Positions 25,340 through 34,225 are shown, counted from the stretch's first letter. The stretch is DNA of 64,000 bases from DASZFV01 sp035549075 (GCA_035549075.1 DASZRT010000043.1:41484-105483); one strand, 5' to 3'. The notes: generated by a model not told the origin, from the sequence alone. Made by a program: numbers and translations.

Positions 25340-25831
25340 ATGACTTCACCCCGGGTCTGGAAGCGCGGGACCGTTTCGGTGGGCGCTCTGGTGGTGTCGG
25401 CAGCGGTCATGGTCAGCGGCGTCGCGCACGCCGACGTCGTGTTCCGCAAGAAGCCGCCGGCGGCGACGGACGATTCGGCCGCCGGAACGGAAGCTTCTCC
25501 CACGGGCGGCGAGCCCGCGGCCGACAAGACGAACTACGTCCCGCAGGCCACCGACGAGAAGGACTACCCCGAGCTCCAGGCCGAGAAGGACAAGCAAGCG
25601 GCCGACGCCGCGCTCGCGCGCGACGCACGCAAGGCGCAGCTCCAGCGCGACAAAGAGAAGGGCGACCCGATCTACAAGAAGTGGGAGTTCTGGGCGGTCA
25701 CGGGCGCCGTCGTCGTGGGCGCCGTCCTCGCGATTTGGGGCGGCAGCGCCGTCCTTCACCAGATCAACGGCGGCGACGTCCAGCCATGCCCCATGGGCGC
25801 GAACGACGGCTGCTTCGGGCAGGGACGCTAA
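25340..25831 (+). CDS. Small exported protein with C-terminal Trp-rich TM segment (cluster A)
   Basis: This 163-residue protein has a signal peptide (cleavage near GVAHA, about residue 30). A low-complexity Ala/Thr/Pro region and a charged helix rich in Lys, Asp and Ala (about 75-112) follow. The C-terminal TM segment is preceded by the signature IYKKWEFWAVTGAVVVGA (about 115-140), and the tail contains two Cys (CPMGANDGC). I have no family name. A protein with the same layout lies in cluster B (55686-56138), ending in FYQRSWFWGVVGVALV. Start ATG 25340 gives the best signal peptide; 25331 is an alternative. The next gene starts 3 nt after its stop. Confidence 0.75.
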   Translation: MTSPRVWKRGTVSVGALVVSAAVMVSGVAHADVVFRKKPPAATDDSAAGTEASPTGGEPAADKTNYVPQATDEKDYPELQAEKDKQAADAALARDARKAQLQRDKEKGDPIYKKWEFWAVTGAVVVGAVLAIWGGSAVLHQINGGDVQPCPMGANDGCFGQGR

Positions 25832-25833
25832 AG

Positions 25834-26295
25834 ATGAAGATGAGGAATCTGTTCATCACGGCCGCGCTCGCGGGCCTCGGCGCCGGCTGCAGCGAATACA
25901 AGTACGTCGACGTCCACGTCGTGTTCGATCCGACGATGTACGACATCACCTCGACCCAGGTCGTGACGACCTGTCAGGTCACCGTCACGGGCGCGGCCTC
26001 CGGCAAGTTCTCGCTGCCGCAGGGCATCTGCCCCAACCGGACCAACTCGGGCGACGCGCTCGACGCCGGCACCTTCGAGTTCTCGACCTTCGCGAGCTCG
26101 GGGACGATCAACTTCCAGGTCGACACGTACACCGGCCAAGGCTTCGACCCCAACTGCATCACCGGCACGGGAACGACCCCCGTCATGGTCACGTCGCCCT
26201 CGATGCTCAAAGGGACCGTCACGATCGCGAAGACCGGCAAGGCCGCCTGCACGAACGTGACCCCGCCGACCAGCACGGTCGACAGCGGAACCTAA
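25834..26295 (+). CDS. Lipoprotein with a beta-sandwich-like domain (cluster A)
   Basis: This 153-residue lipoprotein has lipobox GLGAGC near residue 19. The mature part is Thr/Val-rich with alternating hydrophobic strands (YVDVHVVFDPTMYDI, QVVTTCQVTVTG, GTFEFSTFASSGTINFQVDTY) and four Cys that could form two disulphides. The same strand pattern (strand-loop-LP-strand-SG-strand-C-G-strand) appears at the N terminus of the cluster B lipoprotein at 54563-55696, where it is fused to a Cys-rich tail. Function unknown. It is probably cotranscribed with the preceding gene. Confidence 0.72.
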   Translation: MKMRNLFITAALAGLGAGCSEYKYVDVHVVFDPTMYDITSTQVVTTCQVTVTGAASGKFSLPQGICPNRTNSGDALDAGTFEFSTFASSGTINFQVDTYTGQGFDPNCITGTGTTPVMVTSPSMLKGTVTIAKTGKAACTNVTPPTSTVDSGT

Positions 26296-26311
26296 GCATT
26301 CGCGGCGCCTG

Positions 26312-27292
26312 TCAGGGCGTCTCGTCGTAGCGTTCGGGGCGGCCGAAGATGTCGTCTTTGTAGACGATGAAGTACGTCGTCGAGACGAGGGCCAGGACGC
26401 CGGCCGAGATGAAGGAGACGTTCGCGGCCAGGGCGAACTTCTTCTTTTGGTCGAAGTCCTGCTGGGCGTCGTAGCGCGTGGCGCCCGTGGGCTGCAGCTG
26501 CGAGAGCACGCCCAGGAAGCCGCCCGTCGCCGCGGCCGCGATCGCGAACGCGCCCGTGCCGTAGGCGACGTAGGGCGGCCACGAACGGCGCAAGGGCAAG
26601 TTGTCGGGCTTGAGCTTGATTTGCAGGTCTTGCCCCGGCCGGACCTCGACCTTCGACGTCCACGGGAAGCGGTTCTCGGACTCGACGCGCACGTTGTGCT
26701 TGCCTGCGAGCAGCGTGCCCGAGATGAGGGGCGTGATGCCCTGGTAGGCGTTGTCGATCGAGACGCGCGCGCCCGCGGGCTCGGTCTCGACCTGGATCTT
26801 GCCGGGCTCGACGTGCGGCTTGAAGAGCTCGTCGCTCGCCTCTTGCACGGCGCGCAGCAGATCCTCGACCCCGCCTTCGACGAGGCGAAAAACCCGCGCC
26901 TCGATGCGGCCGGTCTCGACGTTGTTCAAGTTGAGGTTGAACAAATACTGTTTGCCGCGCGTGCCGATGCTGCCGGCGACGATGCGGCGCACACCCAGCG
27001 ACACGGCGGCGCGGCCCAGGCACCCGATGTCGTCGAGGCAGGCCTGCGCGCGCTGGTCGCTCTCGACGCCGAGGCGCGCGCGCAGCTCTTCCTTGCCGGC
27101 GATCTCGGTGCCGCCGCGTCGGGCGACGTTGGCGATGATGACCTCGGTGATGTTGTCGCCGAGCTCGTTGTCCTTGTCCTCGGTGCCGAGGACGAGCACG
27201 GCGAGCTTCTCGCCCGCGCGCGCAGGTCGCGGCGCGAGCGCGCCAAATGCAGCCAGCGCGAGGAGGATCGAAAGAGGCCAGCGCTTGCTCAT
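26312..27292 (-). CDS. PEGA-domain membrane protein (cluster A)
   Basis: This 326-residue protein has a signal peptide ending near PRPARA (26), then an alpha/beta domain (about 30-150) in which KLAVLVLGTEDKDNE, a Cys pair (ACLDDIGC) and IVAGSIGTRGKQYLFNLNL are visible. A PEGA domain follows (about 180-245, VETEPAGARVSIDNAYQG... PLISGTLLAGKHNVRVES). Two C-terminal TM segments (about 258-280 and 297-318) end the protein. PEGA domains are surface carbohydrate- or envelope-associated beta modules. Its ATG overlaps the stop of the upstream Cys-rich gene (ATGA), so translation is coupled. The protein has the same order of parts as the one at 50173-51201. Confidence 0.82.
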   Translation of the reverse strand: MSKRWPLSILLALAAFGALAPRPARAGEKLAVLVLGTEDKDNELGDNITEVIIANVARRGGTEIAGKEELRARLGVESDQRAQACLDDIGCLGRAAVSLGVRRIVAGSIGTRGKQYLFNLNLNNVETGRIEARVFRLVEGGVEDLLRAVQEASDELFKPHVEPGKIQVETEPAGARVSIDNAYQGITPLISGTLLAGKHNVRVESENRFPWTSKVEVRPGQDLQIKLKPDNLPLRRSWPPYVAYGTGAFAIAAAATGGFLGVLSQLQPTGATRYDAQQDFDQKKKFALAANVSFISAGVLALVSTTYFIVYKDDIFGRPERYDETP

Positions 27293-28758
27293 GTCCCGGT
27301 CCCTCCGCAGACCTTCTTGGCGTCGGCCATCGACTGAGGCGGCAGGCCGCACGTCTTCGACTGGCACTGCTTGGCGTCCGTGCACTCGGTCCCGTCGGCG
27401 CCGAGAGGGATGCAGAAGGGGAAGTCCCCGCCGCCGCAGTAGCCGTCGCCGCCCGTCCAGCGGTTGCCGGTGCAGTCAGAATCCTTCGAGCAGACGACCG
27501 TGCAGAAGCCCGGCTGCGGCCCGTCAGCGGCCGTGAGATTCACGCCCACGCACTGGAGCTCTGGCACGGCGCAGTTCGAATGGTCGAAGCACGGCAGGCC
27601 GAAATCGCCGGGGAAGCACGAGTAGGCGACCTTCGTATGATCCGCGGCGTCGAGGAACGGCAGGCACGTGTGCCCGATGCCGCCGCGCGCCGGGCACGCT
27701 TCGGCGAGCTTCGTGGGATCGCACGGGCGAAGGCACGTCGTCGGCGCCGTCGGGTCGACGGGCGAGAGGCGGCAGGCCGTGCCCTTGTCGCGAACACCGC
27801 AGTCGGAGTCTTTGTTACACAACGTGCCTGTGTAGGCGTCGGGCGTGATGCAGCGGCCGTCGGTCGAGCAGACGAAGTGGCCTTGGACGCTGTCGAACTT
27901 CGAGCAGTCCTGGTCGCGCTGACAGCTGGCCGTACACAGCGTGAGCGGCGAAGGATCGCCGTCGCTCTTGCACTTGCCGACGAGGCAATCGATGTCGTTC
28001 TGGCAGACGAAGCCGAGCAGGCCGGGGATGCACACGGGCGGGTTCGCTGGGCCCGAGACCGTCGAGAGGCAGAAGTGGTTCGGCGGGCAGCGGCCTTGCG
28101 AGTCGCAGTTGGGCACGCAGATGTCGATGGGGTGCGCCGCCGCGGGAATGACCTTCTTGAGGCACGTCTCGCCGGGCGAGCACGACGACTGGTTCTTGTC
28201 GCAGCCCTCTTGCAGACAATAGAGATGGTCGTAGTTCAGGTCGGGCGCCTGCGTGTAGAGCTCTTTCAAGAACGTCGCGCCGCAGGTCGACCGCACGGGA
28301 TCGCGGCAGTCGGTGTTCGTCGTGCAGGGGTTCATCGTGAGGCAGACGCCCTCGTCGGGCGTCAGCACGTCGGTGCGCAAGCAGCCGAGGTCGGCGCGAC
28401 CGCACGCAGGTGCGGCTGCCGTGTCGGCGTTGGGTGCGCAGCGCGAGAGCAGGGCGCCGCCCTGCACGCACTCACCCTCGGGCAGCGACATCGGCGTGTC
28501 ACTGCAGGCGGGCGCGCAGAAGTCGACGCCGCCGATCTGGCGCGCGGCGAAGCACGTCAGGTCGTGGCCGGTGGCGTCCGTGCCGCACAGCGGATCGGGC
28601 GACGTCGTGTCGCAATGGAAGATCCGATCCTCGAACGCGTTCTGATCCACCTTGCACGCGCCTGCGCCGACCGCGAGTGCGGCGAGGAGCGAGAGGCGGA
28701 ACAAGCGGCGAGGAGACAGGCGAAGAGCGAGGTGGGTCCGACGGGCGGGCGACGTCAA
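27289..28758 (-). CDS. Cys-rich lipoprotein (cluster A)
   Basis: This 489-residue protein has roughly 50 Cys, in repeated patterns such as CxxDxDC, CTTNTDCRD, CNKDSDCG and CSKDSDCTG, each with an acidic loop. It resembles the disulphide-rich modules typical of myxobacterial surface lipoproteins. A signal sequence (RLSLLAALAVGAGAC) provides a lipobox Cys near residue 35. The only start fitting the spacing after the kinase stop is TTG 28758, with AAGTGA upstream; a second TTG at 28704 would also give a signal peptide. The product is likely anchored outside the cytoplasm. It is coupled to the kinase upstream and the PEGA gene downstream. Confidence 0.8.
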   Translation of the reverse strand: MTSPARRTHLALRLSPRRLFRLSLLAALAVGAGACKVDQNAFEDRIFHCDTTSPDPLCGTDATGHDLTCFAARQIGGVDFCAPACSDTPMSLPEGECVQGGALLSRCAPNADTAAAPACGRADLGCLRTDVLTPDEGVCLTMNPCTTNTDCRDPVRSTCGATFLKELYTQAPDLNYDHLYCLQEGCDKNQSSCSPGETCLKKVIPAAAHPIDICVPNCDSQGRCPPNHFCLSTVSGPANPPVCIPGLLGFVCQNDIDCLVGKCKSDGDPSPLTLCTASCQRDQDCSKFDSVQGHFVCSTDGRCITPDAYTGTLCNKDSDCGVRDKGTACRLSPVDPTAPTTCLRPCDPTKLAEACPARGGIGHTCLPFLDAADHTKVAYSCFPGDFGLPCFDHSNCAVPELQCVGVNLTAADGPQPGFCTVVCSKDSDCTGNRWTGGDGYCGGGDFPFCIPLGADGTECTDAKQCQSKTCGLPPQSMADAKKVCGGTGT

Positions 28759-28762
28759 TTGG

Positions 28763-30529
28763 TCACTTGAGCATGCTCTTGATGAACGGAGCGTCCGAGG
28801 CGGTGGGAGAGAGGTCGAGGTACTTCTGGTAGTTCTCTTTGGCGTCGGCCGAGCGGCCGGCGCGCATGTAGCACTTGCCGAGGAACTTGTAGGTCGCGGC
28901 CTGCTTGACGCCGAGGCGCTTCGCCTCTTCGCCGCGCGCGCACGCCTCGCTGACCTGGCCCTGGCCGAGGAGCTTCTCGCCCTCGGCGAGCACCTCGCGC
29001 GGACCGCGCGCCGCGGGCGGCGTCGTGTCGGGCGGCGGCGTCACCGACGCGGCGGCCGCGGGCACGCGCACGGCCGTCGCCGCGGGCGGATCGGGCGTGG
29101 CAGCCGGGGAGACCGAGGGCGCGTGCTCCGTGCCGGCCGCTGGCTTGTGATGATGACCCTTGTCGCGCGCGCTGGGGCCGCGATGAATCGGCGGCTGTGT
29201 GGGAGCTGGTTCAGGCGCCGCGGGTGCTTCCGCGGGAGCCGGCTCGGCCGCGGCGACGGGCTCGGGAGCGGGCGGTGGAGCGGGCGGCGGCGTGGGCGCC
29301 ACGGCGATCGGCGGCGTCGGAATCACCGACGCAGGGGCGGCGACAGCGACGCCCGGCGACGGTGAAGCCGCCTCGCGCGCCGAGCGTGTCGCGACGAACG
29401 CCGCCGCGCCTCCGGCCACGAGCACGAGCCCGCCCACGAGCGCGATCGCCGGCACCTTCTTCTTCGGGCCCTTCGACGTCAGGTCGGCCGTCGTGCCGAA
29501 GCGCTCGGCCGGCGTCGTCGGCGGGATGACCGCCGTCGGCGGCGGCGTCATCGCGCCGAGCGCGGGCGCCGTCGGGATCGCCGCCTGGACGCCGGGCGGG
29601 AAGGGCGTGACCTGCCCCGACACGCCCCCGGCGACGGCCTCGAGCGCCGCGCGAAACGCGAGCGCCGTCGGGTAGCGATCGTCGCGGTGCTTGGACATGC
29701 CGCGCTGGATGACCTCGTCGATCGCCTTCGGGATCGGCAGGTCGGGGCGGCGTCGGCTGGCGGGGATCGCGGTCTCGGCCAGGTGCCGGCTCACGATGCC
29801 CATGGGCGAATCGGCCTTGAAAGGGATGTCGCCCGTGACCAGTTGATAGAGGATGATCGCCGCCGAGTACAAGTCCGAGCGCCCGTCGAGCGGCTCGGCG
29901 CGCGCCTGCTCGGGCGACATGTACTCGGGCGTGCCGCACACGAGGCCCTGGATCGTGAGCATCGCCTCGCGGTCGAAGTCTTTCCCGTCGGGCGTCGACG
30001 CCTTGGCGATGCCGAAGTCGCAGACCTTGACGAAGTCCTTCTCGCCGCGACGCTCGATGAGCATGATGTTGCTCGGCTTGAGATCGCGGTGGATGACGCC
30101 CTGGGCGTGCGCCTCGTCGAGCGCCGACATCACCTGCGTCATGATGCGGACGATGCGCGGCAGCGGCAGCGGGAAGTCGTCGCGGATGACCTGCGCGAGG
30201 TCGCGCCCCGCGAGCAGCTCCATCGCGATGTACAGCGTGCCGTCGGCGTCCTGGCCCGAGTCGATGATCTGGATCGAGTTCGGGTGGTTGAGGCGCGACG
30301 CGCTCTTCGCCTCGCGCTTGAAGCGGCCCACGAGCTTCTCGTCGCTCATCAAGTGCGCGTGCAGCACCTTCACGGCGACGGCCTTGCCCAGCGAGAGCTG
30401 CTCCGCCTTGTAGACGTTGCCCATCGCGCCTTGCCCGATGAGTCGCTCGATGCGGAAATTTCCCGCAATCACGCGCCCGGGAAGCGGGTCCAGACGGTTA
30501 AGAGAAGAGTCTTGTTCCGGGGTGCTCAT
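28763..30529 (-). CDS. Transmembrane Ser/Thr protein kinase (cluster A)
   Basis: This 588-residue PknB-type kinase has P-loop GQGAMGNV (32-39), Lys54, catalytic HRDLKPSN (147-154), DFG 171-173 and the activation segment CGTPEYMSPEQA. All active-site residues are present. A Pro-rich linker leads to one TM helix (360-381), then a Pro/Ala-rich region with a His cluster (DKGHHHKP) and a C-terminal TPR-like segment (about 505-588, EACARGEEAKRLG, KFLGKCYMRAG). ATG 30529 is chosen as the closest start to the kinase domain; an earlier ATG at 30565 adds a Ser-rich leader. It heads a three-gene transcript (kinase, Cys-rich lipoprotein, PEGA protein), suggesting an envelope-linked signalling unit. Confidence 0.92.
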   Translation of the reverse strand: MSTPEQDSSLNRLDPLPGRVIAGNFRIERLIGQGAMGNVYKAEQLSLGKAVAVKVLHAHLMSDEKLVGRFKREAKSASRLNHPNSIQIIDSGQDADGTLYIAMELLAGRDLAQVIRDDFPLPLPRIVRIMTQVMSALDEAHAQGVIHRDLKPSNIMLIERRGEKDFVKVCDFGIAKASTPDGKDFDREAMLTIQGLVCGTPEYMSPEQARAEPLDGRSDLYSAAIILYQLVTGDIPFKADSPMGIVSRHLAETAIPASRRRPDLPIPKAIDEVIQRGMSKHRDDRYPTALAFRAALEAVAGGVSGQVTPFPPGVQAAIPTAPALGAMTPPPTAVIPPTTPAERFGTTADLTSKGPKKKVPAIALVGGLVLVAGGAAAFVATRSAREAASPSPGVAVAAPASVIPTPPIAVAPTPPPAPPPAPEPVAAAEPAPAEAPAAPEPAPTQPPIHRGPSARDKGHHHKPAAGTEHAPSVSPAATPDPPAATAVRVPAAAASVTPPPDTTPPAARGPREVLAEGEKLLGQGQVSEACARGEEAKRLGVKQAATYKFLGKCYMRAGRSADAKENYQKYLDLSPTASDAPFIKSMLK

Positions 30530-30654
30530 GGAGCTCGACCACGCGCCGCGCGATGATACTCCCATTTCGGAATATGCGCTCGTCGCCGGACCGGCGTCCG
30601 CTCGCCTCTTCACGCTGGTGAAACGTCGGCGGTTTTACTTCTTCCCTCGGTCGA

Positions 30655-30700
30655 AATTTGGCTTACGTCGCGAATTTCGCTTACGTGCGCATACACGCAC
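30655..30700 (-). promoter_or_regulatory. Tandem 14-bp repeats upstream of kinase cluster A
   Basis: The region between the phosphofructokinase stop and the kinase start is relatively AT-rich and carries AATTTSGCTTACGT twice (30655-30668 and 30673-30686), with an 18-bp period. A short inverted GTGCG..CGCAC follows. Two direct copies at a fixed period are typical of an activator or repressor site, but no regulator is known. Confidence 0.35.
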
Positions 30701-30706
30701 AGATGC

Positions 30707-31789
30707 TCAGTCGCCGAGACAGATGCCGAGGTCGCGTGCGGTCTGCACCGTATCCGAGTCGAGCGGCACGGTCTTCATGACGGCGATCGCGTCCTCGATC
30801 TTGACGGGCACCATGTGCGGCGGCTGGTAGGCGACGATGTGGCCGAACTTACCCTGTTCGACCATGCGCACGGCCGCGGCGCCGAAGCGCAGCGCCAGGA
30901 GCCTGTCGCGGTGGGTGGGGCTGCCGCCGCGCTGAAGGTGGCCGAGGACGAGCGAACGCATCTCGAAGCCCGTGCGCTTCTGCAGCTCCTGGCCGACCTT
31001 CTCAGCCAACCCGCCGATGCGCACCTCGCGACCGAGCTCCTCGCCGATCGTGCTGAGCTGACCTTCCTTCGGGATGGCGCCCTCGGCGACGACGACGACG
31101 CAGTAGCGGCGGCCGCCGGCGTAGCGCTGCTTGATGCGCGCGACGACCTTCTCGACGTCGTAGGGGATCTCGGGGAGCAGGATGACGTGCGCGTTGCCGG
31201 CGACGCCGGCGTGCATCGCGATCCAGCCGGCGTAGCGGCCCATGACCTCGACGACCATGATGCGCTCGTGCGACTCGGCCGTGCTGTGCAGGCGGTCGAT
31301 GGCCTCGGTCGCGACCGTGACGGCCGTGTCGAAGCCGAAGGTCGCCTGCGTGTGCGAGAGGTCGTTGTCGATCGTCTTGGGCACGCCGACGATGGGCATG
31401 CCCTTCGCGATGAAGCGGTTCGCGATGCGGAACGCGCCGTCGCCGCCGATGGCGATGAGCGCGTCTCCCTTCACGTCGCGGAAGCGCTGCATGATCTGAT
31501 CGGAGATGTCCATCGTCACCTGCTTGCCGTCGCGCGTGACGAGGAACTCGAACGGGTGACCTTTGTTGACGGTGCCGAGGATCGTGCCGCCGAGGTGGGC
31601 GATGCCGCGCACGCGATCGCGCGTGAGATCGACGAGGCCCGTGCCCGACGGCTCGAGCAGACCGTGGTAGCCGCGCTTGATGCCCGTGACGCGCCAGCCG
31701 CGGCGAAGCGCGGACAGCGTCACGGCGCGAATGACGGCGTTGAGGCCAGGTGCGTCGCCGCCGCCGGTGTTCACGAGGATATGCATCAT
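30707..31789 (-). CDS. pfkA: 6-phosphofructokinase, Lys-type active site
   Basis: This 360-residue glycolytic enzyme phosphorylates fructose 6-phosphate. Visible motifs are NTGGGDAPGLNAVIR at the phosphate loop, AIGGDGAFRIANRF, PKTIDNDLSH, VEVMGRYAGWIA and GHLQRGGSPTHRDR. The GGDG loop keeps the Asp and a following Gly typical of ATP use, while the Lys in PKTIDND is characteristic of PPi-type or mixed group III enzymes (ATP-dependent E. coli PfkA has PGTIDND). Phosphoryl donor specificity is therefore ambiguous. ATG 31789 (or 31786) is chosen over an upstream TTG. A second, different phosphofructokinase lies 3.6 kb away on the opposite strand. Confidence 0.92.
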   Translation of the reverse strand: MMHILVNTGGGDAPGLNAVIRAVTLSALRRGWRVTGIKRGYHGLLEPSGTGLVDLTRDRVRGIAHLGGTILGTVNKGHPFEFLVTRDGKQVTMDISDQIMQRFRDVKGDALIAIGGDGAFRIANRFIAKGMPIVGVPKTIDNDLSHTQATFGFDTAVTVATEAIDRLHSTAESHERIMVVEVMGRYAGWIAMHAGVAGNAHVILLPEIPYDVEKVVARIKQRYAGGRRYCVVVVAEGAIPKEGQLSTIGEELGREVRIGGLAEKVGQELQKRTGFEMRSLVLGHLQRGGSPTHRDRLLALRFGAAAVRMVEQGKFGHIVAYQPPHMVPVKIEDAIAVMKTVPLDSDTVQTARDLGICLGD

Positions 31790-31930
31790 CTTGTGCAATA
31801 TCGTGGCTGGTCGGTTCCTGCAACTTCGATCGGCTCTGGGGCCGCGCCGCGCATTGACATTTTGGAAACGGCTTCATGACGTTCGCGCTTGCGTCGGTAG
31901 GCCGGCGGGGGCACAAACTGCGCGTTCACC

Positions 31931-32497
31931 ATGTCGTCCCCGAGCCCGCTCCAGCTCCGCATCGCGCTCGCCCACGTCGATCGCGGCATCGACGTCGTCG
32001 AGAAGATCATCGTGGGGCGCGATCCCGAGACGTCGCCCGAGCACGTCATGTTGCGCGTGATCGCTTGGTGCCTCTTCCACGCCGAGGGCCTGCGCCTCGC
32101 CGACGGGGCCCCGCGGCGCGACGTGCCCGACTTGGCCGTCATCGGGCTCGATCTGAAGGCGCAGATCTGGATCGCGGTCGGCACCGCCGACGCCGAGGAG
32201 ATCCGCCGCGTCGTCGCCCACAACCGCGGCGTCACCGTGCACGTGCTCGTCGACGACGAGGGCGCGCGCGATCGTCTGCTGGCGCAGATCGCGGGCATCA
32301 AGAAGCGCCCGCCGGGCTTCGACGATCTGTCGGTGTGGATGATCGACCGCGCGTTCGTGCGGGCGCTCGCGGCGCGCGACGAGCTCCGCCAGCGCTGGGC
32401 CGTCACCGTCGTCGCCGACCACATCTACGTCGACGCCGACGGCACGAAAGCCGACAGCGCGTTCACGCGCACGCCAGCGCCGCCGTACGAGGGGTAA
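31931..32497 (+). CDS. yaeQ: YaeQ family protein
   Basis: This 188-residue protein is the usual YaeQ size. Family landmarks are present: HVDRGID, DPETSPEHVMLRVIAWCLFH with a Glu and Leu/Ala/Trp pattern, HAEGLRLADG, and the strand DLKAQIWIAVG with EEIRRV. YaeQ has a PD-(D/E)XK nuclease-like fold and was named for suppressing an rfaH defect; its true activity is unknown. There is no signal peptide. The gene stands alone, and 10 bp downstream begins a META-domain lipoprotein on the same strand. A TTGACA hexamer at 31854-31859 could be its -35, without a good -10. Confidence 0.85.
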   Translation: MSSPSPLQLRIALAHVDRGIDVVEKIIVGRDPETSPEHVMLRVIAWCLFHAEGLRLADGAPRRDVPDLAVIGLDLKAQIWIAVGTADAEEIRRVVAHNRGVTVHVLVDDEGARDRLLAQIAGIKKRPPGFDDLSVWMIDRAFVRALAARDELRQRWAVTVVADHIYVDADGTKADSAFTRTPAPPYEG

Positions 32498-32507
32498 GAT
32501 ACTCGAC

Positions 32508-33266
32508 ATGCGGAAGGTCGGGGTCGTGGGTGCGCTCGCGGTCGCGAGCGTTGCGTGCGGCGGCGGGTCGTCGCTGGGCGATCGGTTGATGGGCCGCGCG
32601 TTCGTGTCGGAGTCGAGCGAGGGCGTCACGTTCGTCCCCGGGACGAAGATGGACGTTTCGTTCCAGGGCAATCGGTTCGGCGCGAGCGCCGGCTGCAACT
32701 CGCTCGGCGGGCCGTTCGAGCTCGACGGCGCGACGCTCGTCGTGACGAACATCGGGAGCACGGGCATCGGCTGCGCGGAGCCGCTCGCCGCTCAAGATGC
32801 ATGGCTCGAGACGTTCCTCGGCGCGCAGCCGACGCTGACGCTCGACGAGCCGCGCCTCACGATGGCGACGACCGACGCGAGCGTGGTCTTGCTCGACCGA
32901 AAGATCGCGATCCCGGATCGCCCGCTCGTCGGCACGGCATGGACAGGGAACGGGATGAGCGACGGCATGAGCGTGAGCTTCGGGCCCGGCAGCGCGGCCG
33001 TCGCGCTCACGCTCGGCGCCGACGGCAAGGTCACGATCGCGACGAGCTGCCAGACGGGGACCGGGACCTTCACGTCGGACGCGACGACGATTCGCTTCTC
33101 CGGGCTGACGTACGACGGCGCCGCATGCGCGAACGCGACGTTCCAGCGGACGTCGGACGCGGTCCTCGCAGTGCTCGACGGCTCGCCCGTGACGTACGTG
33201 ATCAAAGAGAACGGGCTCACGGTCACGAAAGGCACGTCCTCGCTGCTTTTCGCGGCCGCGCCCTGA
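32508..33266 (+). CDS. Tandem META-domain (HslJ-like) lipoprotein
   Basis: This 252-residue lipoprotein has lipobox ASVAC (residue 17). Two META domains follow (about 28-128 and 138-250). In the first, FGASAGCNSLGGPFELDG followed by GIGCAEPLAAQDAWLETFL is the diagnostic Cys-containing pattern. In the second, GTAWTGNGMSDGMS, a Cys pair (SCQTGTGTF, ACANATF) and the last strand SLLFAAA are recognisable. HslJ-type domains are linked to stress and antibiotic resistance, but function here is unproven. It starts 10 bp after yaeQ and is probably cotranscribed with it. Confidence 0.82.
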   Translation: MRKVGVVGALAVASVACGGGSSLGDRLMGRAFVSESSEGVTFVPGTKMDVSFQGNRFGASAGCNSLGGPFELDGATLVVTNIGSTGIGCAEPLAAQDAWLETFLGAQPTLTLDEPRLTMATTDASVVLLDRKIAIPDRPLVGTAWTGNGMSDGMSVSFGPGSAAVALTLGADGKVTIATSCQTGTGTFTSDATTIRFSGLTYDGAACANATFQRTSDAVLAVLDGSPVTYVIKENGLTVTKGTSSLLFAAAP

Positions 33267-33272
33267 GCGCCG

Positions 33273-34211
33273 TCAGGGCGTGAAGACGATCCGCTGGCTC
33301 GTCGGAGCCGACCACGCGCGTTCGACGTCGGCGAGCGGGGTGGGGCGGGCGTCGATCGTGAAGGTGCCGCGGGTGATCTCGGCAGCCAGGGCGGGGAGCT
33401 CGGCGACGATGTCGCGCGTGGAGACGGAGCCTTGGCCGCTGCCGACGATTTGCAGTCGCGCGGCGCGGAGCGCGGCCGACGGGATGGGCGCGTCGGGGCC
33501 CGCGACCGAGCCGATCTGGATCCATGACAGCGGCTGGCCGCGATCGGCGCGGCCGGTGACGACGGCCACGAGCGCGGCGGCGGCGGGCGCGCCCCAGACG
33601 TAGTCGAGCACGACGTCGACGCGCGCGGCGGCCTCGCCGAGGCGGCGAGCGTCTTCGAGCGAGACCACGTCGGTGGTGCCAACGGCGGACAAAGTGGCGA
33701 GGCGCCGCTGGTCGCGGCCGGCGGCGACGATCTGCGCCGCGCCGAGGCGGCGCGCGACCTCGACGGCCATGCGGCCCGCGTTCCCCGTCGCGCCGAGGAC
33801 GAGCACGCGCTGGCCCGCCTCGAAGGCGATGCGGCGCCGCAGCGCGATCCAGGACGACATCGCGGGGTTCATGGCGGCGGCGACGGCGACGGGGTCGGCG
33901 TCGTCGGGGAGCGCGACGCTGCGGCGGACGTCGACGACCGTTTGCTCGGCGAACGAGCCGAGTCGCGTGTCGGGCAGCACGAAGTAGCGCAGCCGCCCGT
34001 CGGGCCCGCGGCCGACGCCGTCGACGCCGGGCACGAAGGGCAGCTCGCCGGTGCTCGTGTAGTGCGAGCCGTCGGCCTGCGAGCGCACGCGCGGGTGGAG
34101 GCCGGCCGCGAGGACGTCGACGACGATCTCGTCCTCGTCCGTGGCGACGGGCGCTGGATGGTCCTCATAGCGTGGCGGTGAGTCGAAGGACGAGACGACG
34201 GCGGCTTTCAT
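33273..34211 (-). CDS. MDR-family quinone oxidoreductase/zinc-independent alcohol dehydrogenase
   Basis: This 312-residue medium-chain dehydrogenase/reductase has an N-terminal GroES-like half (LPFVPGVDGVGRG), a central Rossmann motif VLVLGATGNAGRMAVEVARRLGA (about 135-157, in parts) and a substrate domain. The catalytic and structural zinc Cys sets are absent, which fits quinone or enoyl-type reductases. It likely uses NADPH. ATG 34211 has GGAGG five bases upstream. It is divergent from a MarR regulator across 87 bp that holds two palindromic operator-like sites, so repression by that regulator is likely. Confidence 0.88.
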   Translation of the reverse strand: MKAAVVSSFDSPPRYEDHPAPVATDEDEIVVDVLAAGLHPRVRSQADGSHYTSTGELPFVPGVDGVGRGPDGRLRYFVLPDTRLGSFAEQTVVDVRRSVALPDDADPVAVAAAMNPAMSSWIALRRRIAFEAGQRVLVLGATGNAGRMAVEVARRLGAAQIVAAGRDQRRLATLSAVGTTDVVSLEDARRLGEAAARVDVVLDYVWGAPAAAALVAVVTGRADRGQPLSWIQIGSVAGPDAPIPSAALRAARLQIVGSGQGSVSTRDIVAELPALAAEITRGTFTIDARPTPLADVERAWSAPTSQRIVFTP

Positions 34212-34225
34212 GAGACCTCCAACTG

